A stretch of DNA of 64,000 bases from Spirodela intermedia (taxonomy: Eukaryota; Streptophyta; Magnoliopsida; Alismatales; Araceae). The position numbers and the translations under genes are program-made. A model generated the notes under the pieces. The model saw only the letters and a list, made by a program, of their open reading frames with translations, was not told the origin of the DNA and ran no database searches. This document shows, piece after piece, positions 34,833 through 47,000 of the stretch (position 1 is the stretch's first letter; each line of letters starts with the position of its first letter). The DNA lies in contig LR746266.1 of NCBI GenBank assembly GCA_902729315.2, positions 5,462,259 to 5,526,258 of the forward strand, given 5' to 3'.

Positions 34833-35290
34833 ATGAAGATGGCGATGCGAAGGCCTCGCTCAGAATTCTCCGTCCGATTACTTGGACGCACACGACACCG
34901 CTCGAGAGGAGGTAGGCGTGGATCCTCTTGTGTGGGACTAGGATCTGGAGGAGTACGCGCAGAGGTACGCCGAAGAGAGGGCCGGTGATTGCAGTCTTGT
35001 TGACTCCCAGGGGGCCGTACGGTGAGAACATCTTCTGGGGCACGGGGAGAATCTACAGCGCCGGGGACGCCGTGATGACGTGGGTAGCCGACAAGCAGTA
35101 CTACGACTACGAGAGCAACTCTTGTCTGCCAACTAAGGTCTGCAGTCAATAAACTAAGGTAGTCTGGGCGAAAACGAAGAGCGTTGGCTGCGGACGCGTG
35201 CAGTGCGACTCCGGCGCCGACATCATCATTTGCAGCTACGATCCGCCGGGCAACTTGAATGGCCAGTGGCCATATACGTTTTCCTGCTAG
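34833..35290 (+). pseudogene. PR-1 pseudogene (copy 3)
   Basis: PR-1 sequence recognisable as [81 protein letters not shown]. Damage: most of the signal peptide is lost, a frameshift precedes GPYGEN, TAG lies after the VWD position and TAA replaces the residues of the CGHYTQ metal-site motif. The C-terminus continues as TFSC before a stop, so it would not end in Pro-Tyr. Orientation is opposite to copies 1 and 2. Confidence 0.9.
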
Positions 35291-36278
35291 GGATCTCAGG
35301 ACCCGGAAAGAAGTTCGTAGAGTGGCGATCTCTTCCCTTTGCAATTGTATGGATAATAAATGCGGGCTCCAAGTTTCATTTGAGTTTGTACCTTGATGAA
35401 AATTTGGCTGATAAATTATTTTTGACTCGTTTCTAGTAGAAGCTATTATAAGAAATTTTGAACAAGTTCTTTTTAAAATATGTTGTTCATTGTTGTAGGG
35501 GTGTCAATGCTTCTTAGGTTGACTTCTTCTAGAATATCTTTGAAGAAATTTCACCTATACTTCTTAGTCTTAATAATGTCCTTGAAGCTAGAGTAGTACC
35601 AAGATGGGTAACTCCGTTGGAAATGAGCTAGGCCTCAAGGTGCATGCAGTACACGAGCCAAAACAGTACCACAGCGGGTGACCACCTCGGAAGGGGTTAG
35701 GCTCGAGTGCCTCAATGGGAAAATAAATAATTAAAAAAATCAGGCATTCATAGCTTACCGTATTAATTGGAACGTTGACCTCTATTTTTGTCGCTCCATA
35801 CACAAACTATAGGATCTAAGCAATAGCACTTTGAAGATTTTACAAATACTTTTCGCCACTCCAGATTTTCAAACGCTAGGAGTAGAATAATCTAGGGTCA
35901 ATGGCAATTGTTCCCTTCTGAAAGTTGGGGAGAATTCGTCCTCCTCAAATGCCGAAAGGAGGATCGTATAATTTTCAAGATTTCTAGTTTGACGATATTC
36001 TCGCACAGATTCCATGGAGCTGTACGTATTTTTAGATGGAATTCTTGAAATTTTGCGGTCAGCTAATTTCCTAAACCAGTAAAATTATACCATTAAAATA
36101 CTCCGGCTGACTTCCCCTCGTTAATATCATACTGTAAATTATGATATTCCGTGGAATGGGGAGGTTCGCTTTGGGAACCCTCTGTAAATTTCCGTGGAGG
36201 CGCGTCGAGATTCGCTTTGGGAACCCTCTGTAAATCTTTCACGAGAGACAGGAATGGGGAAACGAAGGGGGGGAGGGT

Positions 36279-36318
<40 letters not shown>

Positions 36319-37009
36319 TCTCACCCTGTATCGGGGGTGGGGGGGGAGAGAGTAGGACCAGGATGGGTGACTCAATCTCTAGAACTATTGGATGCAAGGG
36401 GCCATTTACGCCTAGGATACTTAGTCGCCCATGTTCATTTAGCGGCGTAGGCGTGCTACTGACGACGGCGCGGCAAGAGCCTTCTCTTCTCTTCTGTTGC
36501 CGGTCAGCCCGAATGGAGTACGGGAAGCCCTAGGCCCACTTTGCCTCCGTCGCTCTTTCCAGGAAGGATGAAGAGTATGGCGACGAGGCAGATTGGAAGG
36601 GTTAGTGGCGCGCGCAATCAGAGAAGAACAGAGGAGAAATGACAGACAAACAGGTAATGAGAGAGAGAGAAGGGCAGGACCACGACGTTAGTCCTTGGAA
36701 AACAATTCTAGTATGCCGAATAGGCATACATACGTGTTTGTCAACTCAACGTATTGGTTTTATTCCGCCTTTATCCATGATGCTGACAGATTGGTGTCAT
36801 TCGGATCATCGTCACCTTTTTTTATCAGCTACACCTCTTGAATCATAAAGAATCCTAATTTTAGAAAACTCGTACATCACACTTCCCCTATGAGGAAAAA
36901 AATAAAATTCTAAGTTTCCGCCGCCAACTCAAATGATAATTTTGAGTCTTCGGACCGTGAATCAGGTGCGTACATGTGCGCGCTATGAAAGATGGAAGTA
37001 TGCATCTGA
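35291..37009. other. Intergenic part of the decayed unit 3
   Basis: No gene. 35,380-35,540 (PR-1 3' flank) matches 43,880-44,040. 35,750-36,060 matches 16,170-16,480 (GGAACGTTGACC, ATAGGATCT-AGCAATA, CTTTTCGCCACTC). 36,150-36,240 holds a short tandem duplicate of TTCGCTTTGGGAACCCTCTG. A GA tract is at 36,283-36,316. 36,400-37,009 matches 62,330-63,070, and its last part also matches the 17.9-kb block. Confidence 0.65.
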
Positions 37010-37335
37010 TGTTGGATATTCTCGTTTTTTGGGCTGTAGATACCATTATTGTGCATGATGGTTATTGGAACAGCCGTTTTTGAGGCGTTATGGAATGAGG
37101 TATGGAGAAAGATCGTGTAGAAACCGGTCGACGATTTCAATCCTTTGATGGAAGGGATTGAAACCGTTGAGCCTCTTTTCGAGGCTATAAATTCAAGAGT
37201 TTGGTCCCTGCTTCATTATCGTTGGAATCCTCAAGGTTCCCATCTGCCAGAGGAGAAATTCCCCGGTGATTGAAGTAGAAGGCCATCCTGTGTCATGGAT
37301 TCCGACGGTACGCTTTCGCAACTTCATTTCTATCA
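37010..37335 (+). repeat. 5' LTR of the non-autonomous element
   Basis: TG...CA-bounded 326-bp LTR. The PBS word TGGTATCAGAGCTC follows at 37,337. Confidence 0.8.
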
Positions 37336-37542
37336 ATGGTATCAGAGCTCATGGTCATCGATGACTTTTTTTTTCCCCGTTTCATCGTGCTTTCCGAAGC
37401 TTGAATTTCTGCATTTTATGTTGCCGTCTTCGGCGTCCTTACGTCGCCGGAAATAGCCGCGCTATAGCGCGGGGAGGCCTGACGGCGTTCCCGAAGGCTG
37501 TGCAACACGCGACCCCACATTGCGGCCTCTAGAGGCCATGCG

Positions 37543-37800
37543 CCATCGCGGCGTCGCCTGAGGGTGTTGCGGCGCCTGCCGACGTTTCCGACGATTGCCG
37601 GATAGCGCGGGGGCGTCGCCACGCAGCGCCATCGCGGCGTCGCCTGAGGGTGTTGCGGCGCCTGCCAACGTTTCCGGCGATTGCCGGATAGCGCGCGGGC
37701 GTCGCCGCGCAGCACCATCGCGGCATCGCTTAAGGCTGTTGCGGCGCCTGCCGACGTTTTCGGCGATTGCCGGATCGCGTGCGGGCGTCTCCGCGCAGCG
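37543..37800. repeat. 86-bp GC-rich tandem repeat, three units
   Basis: The word CCATCGCGGCRTCGC recurs at 37,543, 37,629 and 37,715, exactly 86 bases apart. 86 is not a multiple of 3, so the three long minus-strand frames over it are shifted copies of each other and not evidence of a gene. Confidence 0.9.
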
Positions 37801-38629
37801 CCTCCTGGCGTCTGTTGGACCCCGGTCCTGGGCGCTCACTAGCGCGGTCCACTGGGTCCGCCCAGCGATATGGGCTCAAGCCTGGCAGCAGCCAACTAGG
37901 CCGCTCGGCCTGTGTGCGAGCTGGCCCCTTTTTTTTGGCACGGCCCACTAGGACCGCTGGGCCAGGTGCAGCCCACTAGGTCTGCTGCGCCAAGCGCGGC
38001 CCACAAGGCTGCCCCTGCCAAGTCCGGTCCAACATGGGTTTTTTAAAGGGCATTTTGCCCATTTTAATATTATCTCATTACTATTTTGGCAATTTAATTT
38101 ATTAATTCAATTTATTTCAATTCATTAATATTTTTCTTGGAAGTTTTTTGACCAATTGTCAACATTTTCATTCAATAAAATTATGCCATGATAGTGTATT
38201 ATTTTTGAATTAAGATAAATATGAAATTATATTGGTGCATATGTCATAAAATCATATGTATTAAATTCATGCAAACATTTATTGGCCCAAAGGAAAATAA
38301 ATGTTTGGCCAAATTTAATGTATACATGGCAATTCAAACACATGAATTTGTCAAACATTTTGTTTTAAATAGACTTTAATAATCAATTGTTGATATATCA
38401 ACCTATATTGTTAAAAGTGTCCATTTCAAAATACTATGGTGACTATGTGATGTTATTTATGCAAAAACTTGTTGGCCCAAAGGAAAATATTTTTTTGGCC
38501 AAATAATAATCACATCAATGCTAGTAAACTTTACAATTATTGGTTTAAATGAAAAGAAACTCTAAGTCAGCTCATAAAAAAGACTTATTATTTGTCATCT
38601 TTTATTGTTTAATCGTTTTGACTAGCCTT

Positions 38630-38819
38630 TGATGGAAGGGATTGAAACCGTCGAGCCTTTTTTCGAGGTTGTAAATTCAAGAGTTTGGTCCTTGCTTCAT
38701 TATTGTTGGAATCCTCAAGGTCCTCATCTGCTACAGGAGAAATTTCTTGGTGATTGAAGTAGAAGGCCATCTTGTGTCATGGACTCTAGCAGTATGCTTC
38801 CGCAACTTCATTTCTATCA
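38630..38819 (+). repeat. 3' LTR remnant of the non-autonomous element
   Basis: 190 bp matching the 3' part of the 5' LTR with scattered, mainly C-to-T and G-to-A, differences. The TSD follows. Confidence 0.85.
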
Positions 38820-39214
38820 TCTGATGCCAAAATTTTCAGAGAGATGGGGGCCTATACGAGTTAGATAGAGCTTCAAATGAGTTTTGGATGCTTGAGACTG
38901 AGTTTTCTATTAAGCAGCCTATTACTTACATAGAGGAGGCCAAATCAAGCACATAAAGCACTCTGCATGAGACATTGATCTGAAACATCATGTCAATCTA
39001 CCTGAACAGCCAAAAGACAAACAATACATTTCCATCAAAACCAACCAAAGAATTGACCATTCTAAAAATAGATTATTATGGCTAGATGAGAGTTAACGGT
39101 TTCTCTAATGCTACTGAAAACCTACAAGTATCTTAAATGAACAAGAGAAGATTAGAAAATTGTCTCTTTACGTTTTGTTAACATCATCCCTCTTAATCAA
39201 TTAGTAAGAAGACT

Positions 39215-40314
39215 TGTTGGAGAATTATAAGTTGGGCTTTAGAGATGACTTAGATAGGGCTTAATATCTAGATGAATCCAACTATTCTAGAGGATAAGTA
39301 GAATCGTTAATTATTTATTGGGTTACCTAATTCAAAGAATCAGATAAAACTTCTCAACTAGGGCTTGGACCACTAATTTCTTACAAGAAGGTGATTATTC
39401 TATAATCTTCACAAATTCTAAGAGCAAAGATTTAAAATTAATGACCAACTTCACGATAAATTAAAAATCAACACACCTTTTTAATGAAGATTTTTGATCT
39501 CTTGAAGATTTTTATTGGCTTGAATTCTATGAGCCATGTTAGAGATTTTTCAATTTAAAAGATGAGTCAAGGGTTGAACGATTTAGACCGAGTGATTTGA
39601 ACCAAGTAATTGACAAGTACGGTTTGAAGGAAATGAACCGTTTGGGGCCGGGTGGCTAAGGCACACGAATTAATTAATTAATTAAATAACTAAAAGTGGG
39701 AGGTGGAAATAAAGCGTGCGAACTAAGCGGCGGCGGGAGAGCTGGGCTCTGAATAAATAAATAATAAATAAAGGGGCAGAGGGAGGGAGAAAAGGGAAAA
39801 ATTAAAGGGCTTCGGCGGGAGAGAGAAAAGGGGGGGGGGGGGTTTGTGGCGACGGCGGGAGAGAGAGAAGGAGAGGGTTTTGTGATGGGGTGGACGGCGA
39901 GGAGGCGGAACGGCGGCGATGGGCAGACGGCGAGGAGGCGGAACGGCGGCGGTAGGCAGACGGCGAGGAGGCGGAACGGCGGCGATAGGGTGGACGGCGA
40001 AGAGGTGGAAACGGCGGCGACAGGGCGGACGACGAGGAGCCGGAACGGCGGCGACGGTGGGAGAGAAAAGAAAGGTGGGCTTGGTGACAGGGTGGACAGC
40101 TAGGAGGCAGAATGGCTGCGACAACAGGCGAGAGGAAAAGGAGGGGCTGACGACGGGATAGAAGGACGACGAAGTGGGAGAAGAGAAAGAGAGAGAGGTC
40201 TCTTGGGGGGAGAGGCACCTTCCTTAGGGGAGAAGGGACACGTGGGTGACGTGATCTCTACTCTTCCCTCTTCTTACTCCTTGTGGGCTCACCTAAGAGG
40301 ATGAATCCTTGTGT
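39215..40314. mobile_element. 1.1-kb insertion in unit 3, solo-LTR-like
   Basis: The homologous flank at 63,560-63,640 runs through without this segment. It starts TGTTGGAG directly after AGACT, and the flank resumes at TGACT (40,315-40,319), an imperfect 5-bp match. The 3' end does not show CA, so the ends are uncertain. The 5' part is AT-rich; the 3' part is GC-rich, with a G12 run (39,831-39,842) and a minisatellite, as seen in some long plant LTRs and untranslated leaders. Confidence 0.5.
39893..40060. repeat. 33-35-bp minisatellite
   Basis: Five diverging units beginning GACGGCGAGGAGGCGGAACG at 39,893, 39,926, 39,959, 39,993 and 40,028. It produces Arg/Gly-rich frames on one strand and Pro/Ser-rich frames on the other, none credible. 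Confidence 0.9.
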
Positions 40315-40454
40315 TGACTCCATCAGTAACCCTTCTCTTTTATCCACTCTCTTGCCCTCTCTCTTACCCTTGATCAACCTAAATATTTTTCACAATATCG
40401 CAAGAGTTTGAATATTTGACTAAACTTCTGCGTTTAGTCATTTTGTTTCTAACC

Positions 40455-40590
40455 TTCCCATGCCTCTACTTGGAAAGACATTAAAAGAGGTAACTTAAAA
40501 TGAGGAGTGTTCCCTTCATGGTGGTAATTCTCACCCTGTTTAAGTGGAAAATAGAAAAGGATCAGTCCTATCATCAAATATGTACATTGT
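40455..40590 (+). pseudogene. S28 pseudogene fragment (end of exon 5 and intron 5)
   Basis: The 3' end of exon 5 (MPLLGKTLKE, then GT donor) followed by intron sequence shared with copy 2 (GAGGAGT-TCCC, GTGGTAATT-TCACCCTGT, TATCATCAA). The fragment stops at about 40,590 near a new junction. Confidence 0.8.
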
Positions 40591-41070
40591 TATAGTCCGA
40601 CGGTGGGAGGGTAGATGGGAAATAAGTTGCACGGCTGTGTGTACTAACCTTATACCTAAAAGGGAAGCCAGTTCGACATTATTGACGTCACCTCTGCGCC
40701 TTTCTGCTGGCGGAATATGGTTTCTTGATGTCAATTATGAAGAGTTATGTTATGATCGACAGCGCTGAATGTTCACCGTTATCAGCTCTCAATCACTTCG
40801 ACATTATTTCTCAGTCTCACGACGAGAGAAGAGAAATGAACCTTTCTCGATTTTCTGTCATGAAGTGATTAATTGAGTTTATGAAGTTGGTACTGCTTTC
40901 GATGCTGTATAGGCGAAATTTTTGAGAGCGTGACGCATAGGCAGAATTTTTCGATGCTATCCGCGGCGGATATGCTCCGTGATTCCTTTTCTTCATTTTT
41001 CATCTACTTCCGGATCTATTCAGGTTGTAATACATGCATAAGTTATTAAGATAACTTATCTAGTTTGCCG

Positions 41071-42160
41071 GATGTGGATATGCGGGGAGACGACAAAGAG
41101 TCTTCGTCACAGACGGGGATCACCTTTTGAGAGAGAAAATACGGATGCTATCTTACGGCGGTAGGAATTTCTGGGTTGGTCGCTGTGGGTGCAGCATTAG
41201 CAGGGGTCCTCGAGCAGGCGGCGGTAGGCTAAGGTGCGACGGATGTGGATATGTGGGGAGACGACTATGAAGCTTCGTCACAGATGGCGACCACATATTG
41301 AGAGAGAAACTACGGATGCTATCTGACGGCGGTAGGAATTCCTGGGTTGGTCGCGGTGGTTGCAGCATTATCGGGGGTCCTCGAGCAGGCGGCTGTAAAC
41401 AAAGGCGCTACGGATGTGGATACGTGGGAAGACGACTAAGGGGCTTCGTCACAGATGGCGATCGCGTATTGAGAGAGAAAATGCGGATGCTATGAGACTT
41501 CGGCTGGTATTCCTGGGTTGGTCATGGTGGTTGCAGCATTATCGGGGGTCCTCGAGCAGGCGGCTGTAGACTAAGGCACTACGGATGTGGATACGTGGGA
41601 AGACGACTAAGAGGCTTCGTCACAGATGGCGATCGCGTATTGAGAGAGTAAATGCGGATGCTATGAGACTTCGGCTGGTATTCCTGGGTTGGTCACGGTG
41701 GTTGCAGCATTATCGGGGGTCCTCGAGCAGGCGGCTGTAGACTAAGGCGCTACGGATGTGGATACGTGGGAAGACGACTAAGAGGCTTCGTCACAGATGG
41801 CGATCGCGTATTGAGAGAGTAAATGCGGATGCTATGAGACTTCGGCTGGTATTCCTGGGTTGGTCACGGTGGTTGCAGCATTATCGGGGGTCCTCGAGCA
41901 GGCGGCTGTAGACTAAGGCGCTACGGATGTGGATACGTGGGAAGACGACTAAGAGGCTTCGTCACAGATGGCGATCGCGTATTGAGAGAGAAAATACGGA
42001 TGCCATGAGACTTCGGTAGGTACTCCTGGATTGGTCACGGTGGTTGCAGCATTATCGGGGTTGCCCGAGGAAGCGGGGGTAAACTAAGGATCTACGGATG
42101 TGGATATGCGGGGAGACGACTAAGAGGATTATCAGGGTTACCCGTGCAAGCGGCGCTAGA
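41071..42160 (+). repeat. 171-bp satellite array, about 6.4 units
   Basis: The anchor GATGTGGATA occurs at 41,071, 41,242, 41,413, 41,584, 41,755, 41,926 and 42,097, that is six intervals of exactly 171 bases. The last unit is truncated after an internal deletion. Middle units (41,413-42,000) are nearly identical and outer units more diverged, as expected from unequal exchange. No open frame is conserved. Confidence 0.96.
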
Positions 42161-43302
42161 GCTGGATAATCCTGATCAAGACGCGACGAAATCCGGCGTG
42201 GGAAGACTGAGGAACAAAATAATCTCTGACGAATAGGATAACGGAAGGCTTAATGAGAAAGCGAGCACAGAAGGAAGATAATGATTAAACAGAGGCAAGT
42301 TTTGCATAATAAACAGAAGTAGATTTACTTGGAAGGGAAACGATGGGGATACAATGGTTGTACTGAAATAAGAGGTAAAAAACTCGAATGAGAAGATCTA
42401 CTTCGAAAAGTTTGGAGTCGGAGATATCATTCAACCATTCTGATGTGTTGATTCATTCGCAGGCTTGAATACTAAAAATGCCACAGACTGTTCTGTTCTC
42501 TTAGGTTGGTTTTGGTTCAAGTCATCTGAAATGTAGTAGTTTGAAAGGAGGGACATCGATAGCTATCCAGCACGTCGATTACGATGTGCTTCAGACAGAG
42601 ATTAAATTTCTAAATAACCTGGTTGTCAGGTTCTGGATTCAGGGAGTACAAATTAGATGGGGAAAATTAATATGGTAGACGTTCCTTTTCGTGACGCAGG
42701 ATGGTAAGAACCTTATTATAAAGGAATGGTATTATGACGGACTTCATAGAAGGAACTCGAAGGCAGGAATCAATTCTGTGTGTCTCATAGAAGTTTTCTA
42801 TTGGAAATACGGGCTCCTCTGAATTATCTATCTGCCTGATAATGGTGGTTCACACTTCCCACCAGGTAACTGTGATAAAATAGTTACCATCATCTTTTAA
42901 CCTTGGAGGCGTCCAACGAGATTGTGTAATGTGTTAGTTTTCACCTCTTGATGGTAGCAATATAATTTATTCCGTAAAGATGGGCGCATGACATCGCGAC
43001 GTAAACAGGAAAAACCAAAGAAAGGTGTCACCTCTGTAGTAAAGGTTTTTCTAAAACTCTGCAAACTTCCCACATCGTGGATCCACCTTTAGTATACAGT
43101 CTACACGCGTTCGAACAATATTTTTCAGGTGATTCGATTCCACATCTTGGGCGTTGTCGTCTTCTAATGAGTGGCCAGTTTTCTTCTTTCGCTTTTTCTT
43201 ACGCGGGAATTGGGTTGCCGATTGATGTCTCAGCACCGGGTGAAGGAGAGAACGAAAAGAGGCGGTGCCGATTGATGTCTCGCTTTTTCTAATGATGTCT
43301 CA
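42161..43302. other. Intergenic DNA upstream of PR-1 pseudogene copy 4
   Basis: No gene seen. A short CG-containing tandem word (GCGGTGCCGATTGATGTCTC-like) is repeated at about 43,216-43,235 and 43,262-43,285. Confidence 0.4.
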
Positions 43303-43780
43303 CACTGGATGCCATTGTCGGTAACGCTCCTCGTGGTTGCCTCAGGTTCGCTCTACTCGACCCCTCCTAAGGCCGCACAACGCCACACAGGAGGCGGTGT
43401 GTGGGACCTCTCACCTGGGGCTCTCGTCTCCTGGCGTACGCACAGCGCTGTGCCCAGCAGAGGGCCAGTGACTGAAACCCTGAGCACTCCTAGTGGCCAT
43501 ATGGCGACAACTTCTTCTTCGCTGGGTGAGAGAGTCTACAACGCCAAGGATGCCGTGCAGTCGTGGGTGGACGCGAGGTAGTACTACGACAACGACAGCA
43601 ACTCGTGCCAGCCTAATGAGGTCTGCGGTCACTATAGTGAGGTAGTGTGGCGGAACACGAAGAGGCTTGGCTGCGTCCGGTGCGGCTCCGGCAACTAACT
43701 CTTCGTTTGCAGCTAAGATCCGCCGGGCAACTGGGAAGGCGAGTGGCCATATACGTTTTCCTCCAAGGGATTCCAGCCGC
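43303..43780 (+). pseudogene. PR-1 pseudogene (copy 4)
   Basis: Recognisable blocks: RVYNAKDAVQSWVDAR, YYDNDSNSCQPNEVCGHY, SEVVWRNTKRLGC, then DPPGNWEGEWPYTFSS. Several in-frame stops (after WVDAR, after CGSGN, within the CSYDP position) and frameshifts in the N-terminal half. The signal peptide is gone. It shares the WPYTFS extension with copy 3, so these two are closer to each other than to copies 1 and 2. 3' flank similarity to copy 3 continues to about 44,040. Confidence 0.9.
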
Positions 43781-44040
43781 ACAACAGAGTTCGTAAAATG
43801 GCTGCCACTCCTAGTTGAAATCATATGAATAATTCATGTGGGTATCTAATCGGAGAATCGTAAGTATCCCACGTTTTCTTTGAGTTCATATCTTGATGAA
43901 ATTCTCGATAACAAATTATTGAGACCCCATCCGGGATACTATCGAAAAATGCATTCTGAAATCTGTTATGGATTATTGTAGAGCTCTGAATGCTTCTTAG
44001 GTCGACTTCATTGTCAATAAGGATTTTTTACTTTGAGAGA

Positions 44041-47000
44041 TCATTGAAAAGATTGTGACTTTCAGATCTGGGTGAGTGATTGATGTAATCGTAAATGTGT
44101 TTTCAGGGGATCAAAAATAATAATAGGTCAATACTTACTAAATTCCATTCAGAAACGATGGGAAATGGCCATTTGAAAACGAGAGTGAGAAAAAGAATGA
44201 GAGATGTATCGTGGATCTATCATTCAAAGCAACACAAGGATGACGTAGCCAACAATGACAAACCATGGACTGACCTCAATCAGATATCATCTGCGAGAGC
44301 GGATTAAAAAAACCCTCTGTTTTTTAATAGAGAACACTTACCAGAGTGTATGAGCTAGTGGGAAGCAGTTCTTAATGTTAACCCAGATCTTCAGAGCGAT
44401 ATTCCTATGAGTTATCTTGTAATTATTTTAATTATTTGTTAGTGAAGGTACAATGCAGTTTAATGGACTACTACCATGCAGCCAAGTGGGTCTCTCCCAA
44501 ACACAACTCTTTCACAACTCTGATCACCATGGCAACCTCATGGATATCTAATCTTGTTGGCAGTGTCAGCTCATCACGGCTGACCCATTTGGGAGAAACC
44601 TTCTCTTTTCTGACTTACTGGAGGGATGTGCAAGGAGCCAGGGGCAGTGACATGGTTGTCACTCCATACCATCTGACCCATTCGAGGGTCGTGCAGTGAG
44701 AGAGAGACAGTTGTCACCTCTTCTCTTTTGACCCATTTGGGGCTCATGTAGGGAGAGAGGGAGGTTGAAACCATCACCTCTGAGATGTGTGGGCTTGCTC
44801 GCATATAGGTTGAGATGCCTCATTTAAAGGGGACGTTTACTTTTTCTATTTTATAAATAGGGCATGCATTTTCCTTTTTTTAAGTATGACGTACAATGAG
44901 ATTCTCTCTCTCTCATTTGATTTAATTCTCTCTCCATCAACTCTCTATATCTTTTTTGGTCTCTCTTTTCTTTTTTATTATAGGAGAAGTCTTTATAGAA
45001 AGAGATAAGAATACATTACTAACTCTCTAGTGTGTGAGTCGTCTCAGTGACATTGAGACGAGAATTTAAGATGTTTGGTAGAAGTTTTGTTCTCATTACA
45101 ATTCTTGATAGCTTGGTGATTTCTCTCTTTTATTTACTCTCATTGATATTCAGAAATTAAGTTTCTGCTGTTATTGTGATCCTATGCATACATATTTATT
45201 CTTAAAAATTTATAAGAGGTAAATGGTAACCCAATGAGACAAGATCTTTGTAGTAATCAGATTGCCATAGTTTTTCAGCTAGCCACTCTCTATCTACTCT
45301 TCTCTTCTTTTGTATTAGTTTTCTACTTGTTATTTTGTCATCATTTGCCTCCTTAAATCTTTATTCTCAGCTCCTATCTATTAGGAACAATTGTGATCCT
45401 TGTCCTTCCTGCACCCACCCCACATCTTTGCAAACATTGGTGTTCTTCACCTCTTATTCATGGTAGATACTTTTTCCTAGACTAGCGACAATAAATCTAG
45501 GTTAATCTTAGTATTACTTTTTTATTGATATTCTCATATTTTCAAGTCCGTATCTTATCGCATAACAATGTCATTAATAAGGCCCACAATATTGGAGGAT
45601 TAACTATGTTCAAATGCAGTTGGCAAGTGTTGCCTTGTAATTGAGTAAGACAAAAATAAGAGAATTCACTTCAGTTATTGGTGAACTATAACAGCATTGT
45701 GGATATCTAAATGAGAAGGGAGATCACTATGGAGATTGGCTGTTGACCTACTCTTTGGGGCCCCATTGATTGTTCACAACAGGCCAAACAAAAGCCTAAG
45801 AAAAAAAATGCTCTTGATGGCCTTATTTTATTATCCTCTGTCGTTTGGTCCATGCTCATTTGACAATATATGGGACCTCTTCATTGTGACTGTGTCTTTG
45901 ATTTTGTGAAAAGTGTGCTGTGGGACAGAAGACGTCAACCTCATAAGATCAAAATGCCAGATTGGTGTTTGGATGCCAAACATCATCTGGGGAAGATTTC
46001 ACAATGTTGCTTAAGCTCTAGCAGCCCTATGCATACCATCCACATGGAGAGGGATGCTTTTCTCCTTTGTCGTCAAAATCAGAATCTATTCACGTTCAAG
46101 CAAATATCCTTACATAATTAGTTCAAGAGTTATTAAATTTATATAATATAATTGACGGATGTGCACGATTTTAGTAGAGCAGAATGATTCTTATCGACGC
46201 ACTTGCAAGGGGTCAGTCAACATGGGAAGAGAGTTTCTTGTAGCTGTCTCTGACAAGTTAAACATAGACAAGATGGAAAAGAAAGCTTGAACAAAGAGGA
46301 CACTACATGAATAAGCGGAACTCTGTGTTACACCAATTTTGTGATCTATTTCCTTTCCATAGGCTTCCCTTTTCAGAAGTGCATCTAAATTGATTTACTT
46401 TTCAGGCGCCATGATGTTTTAATTTGATATGTCATAAAAAGTATTGCGACCTTTGTATATGGATGTGTTATTTTGTGCATTAAGGTGACAATATCCAGAT
46501 TTCACAAGGTTCACAAATGAGAATTGGCCAAACACTTCGTAAGTTTCATTTACTATTAAATTGGCAAAATTGACCAGTCAAAGACGAAAGTGTCATACAT
46601 GTATTTGTTGTTAAAATGTCTAAAATTACATTTTTATTTTGTAATGATTAAGTATTAATTTAATAAAACTTAATCAATATCACATTGAGAAGATGACAGC
46701 AAAAATGTTCCAGATGGGATGAAAGCAGCAATGAACAATAGACTAGAGGCTCACATCATTTGGCTAACATCATCAAGAAGGTGATCAAAACACCATCAGT
46801 GTCTAGAGTCCATTAGAGAGAGAAACCCTTGTTAATGGGTCTTCAAGGAGACTTTGGACGAATAAGATAGAAATTCATCACTACACTGGGATTTTCCCAA
46901 CTTAATCTTTGTGTTCTAAGTCTGGTTGATACATGCATAATTTGCATTGAACCCTTATTTTATCCATTGAAGATGTTATTGTTTAGTTGAACTAATGTTG

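Larger units (their letters stand above)
37010..38819 (+). mobile_element. Small non-autonomous LTR retrotransposon
   Basis: The 5' LTR runs from TGTTGGATATTC (37,010) to TTCTATCA (37,335, 326 bp). It is followed after one base by TGGTATCAGAGC, a methionine-initiator tRNA primer-binding site (37,337). The 3' LTR remains as 190 bp (38,630-38,819), matching 37,146-37,335 and lacking the first 136 bp. A perfect 5-bp target duplication TCTGA flanks the whole (37,005-37,009 and 38,820-38,824). The interrupted site is intact in the homologous block at about 63,066. The 1.3-kb interior has no gag or pol. It holds GC-rich 86-bp tandem repeats, then AT-rich DNA with two copies of TTGGCCCAAAGGAAAATA. 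Confidence 0.88.

Noticed and set aside
37416-37951. Long Arg/Ala-rich minus-strand frames
   Set aside because: Produced by the 86-bp GC-rich tandem repeat, read in three shifted frames inside a non-autonomous LTR element.
39723-40218. Pro/Ser-rich and Arg/Gly-rich frames
   Set aside because: Minisatellite artefacts; opposite strands give complementary low-complexity products.
41071-42160. CRISPR-like regular array
   Set aside because: The entire 171-bp unit is conserved with no unique spacers, and the DNA is plant nuclear. It is a satellite.
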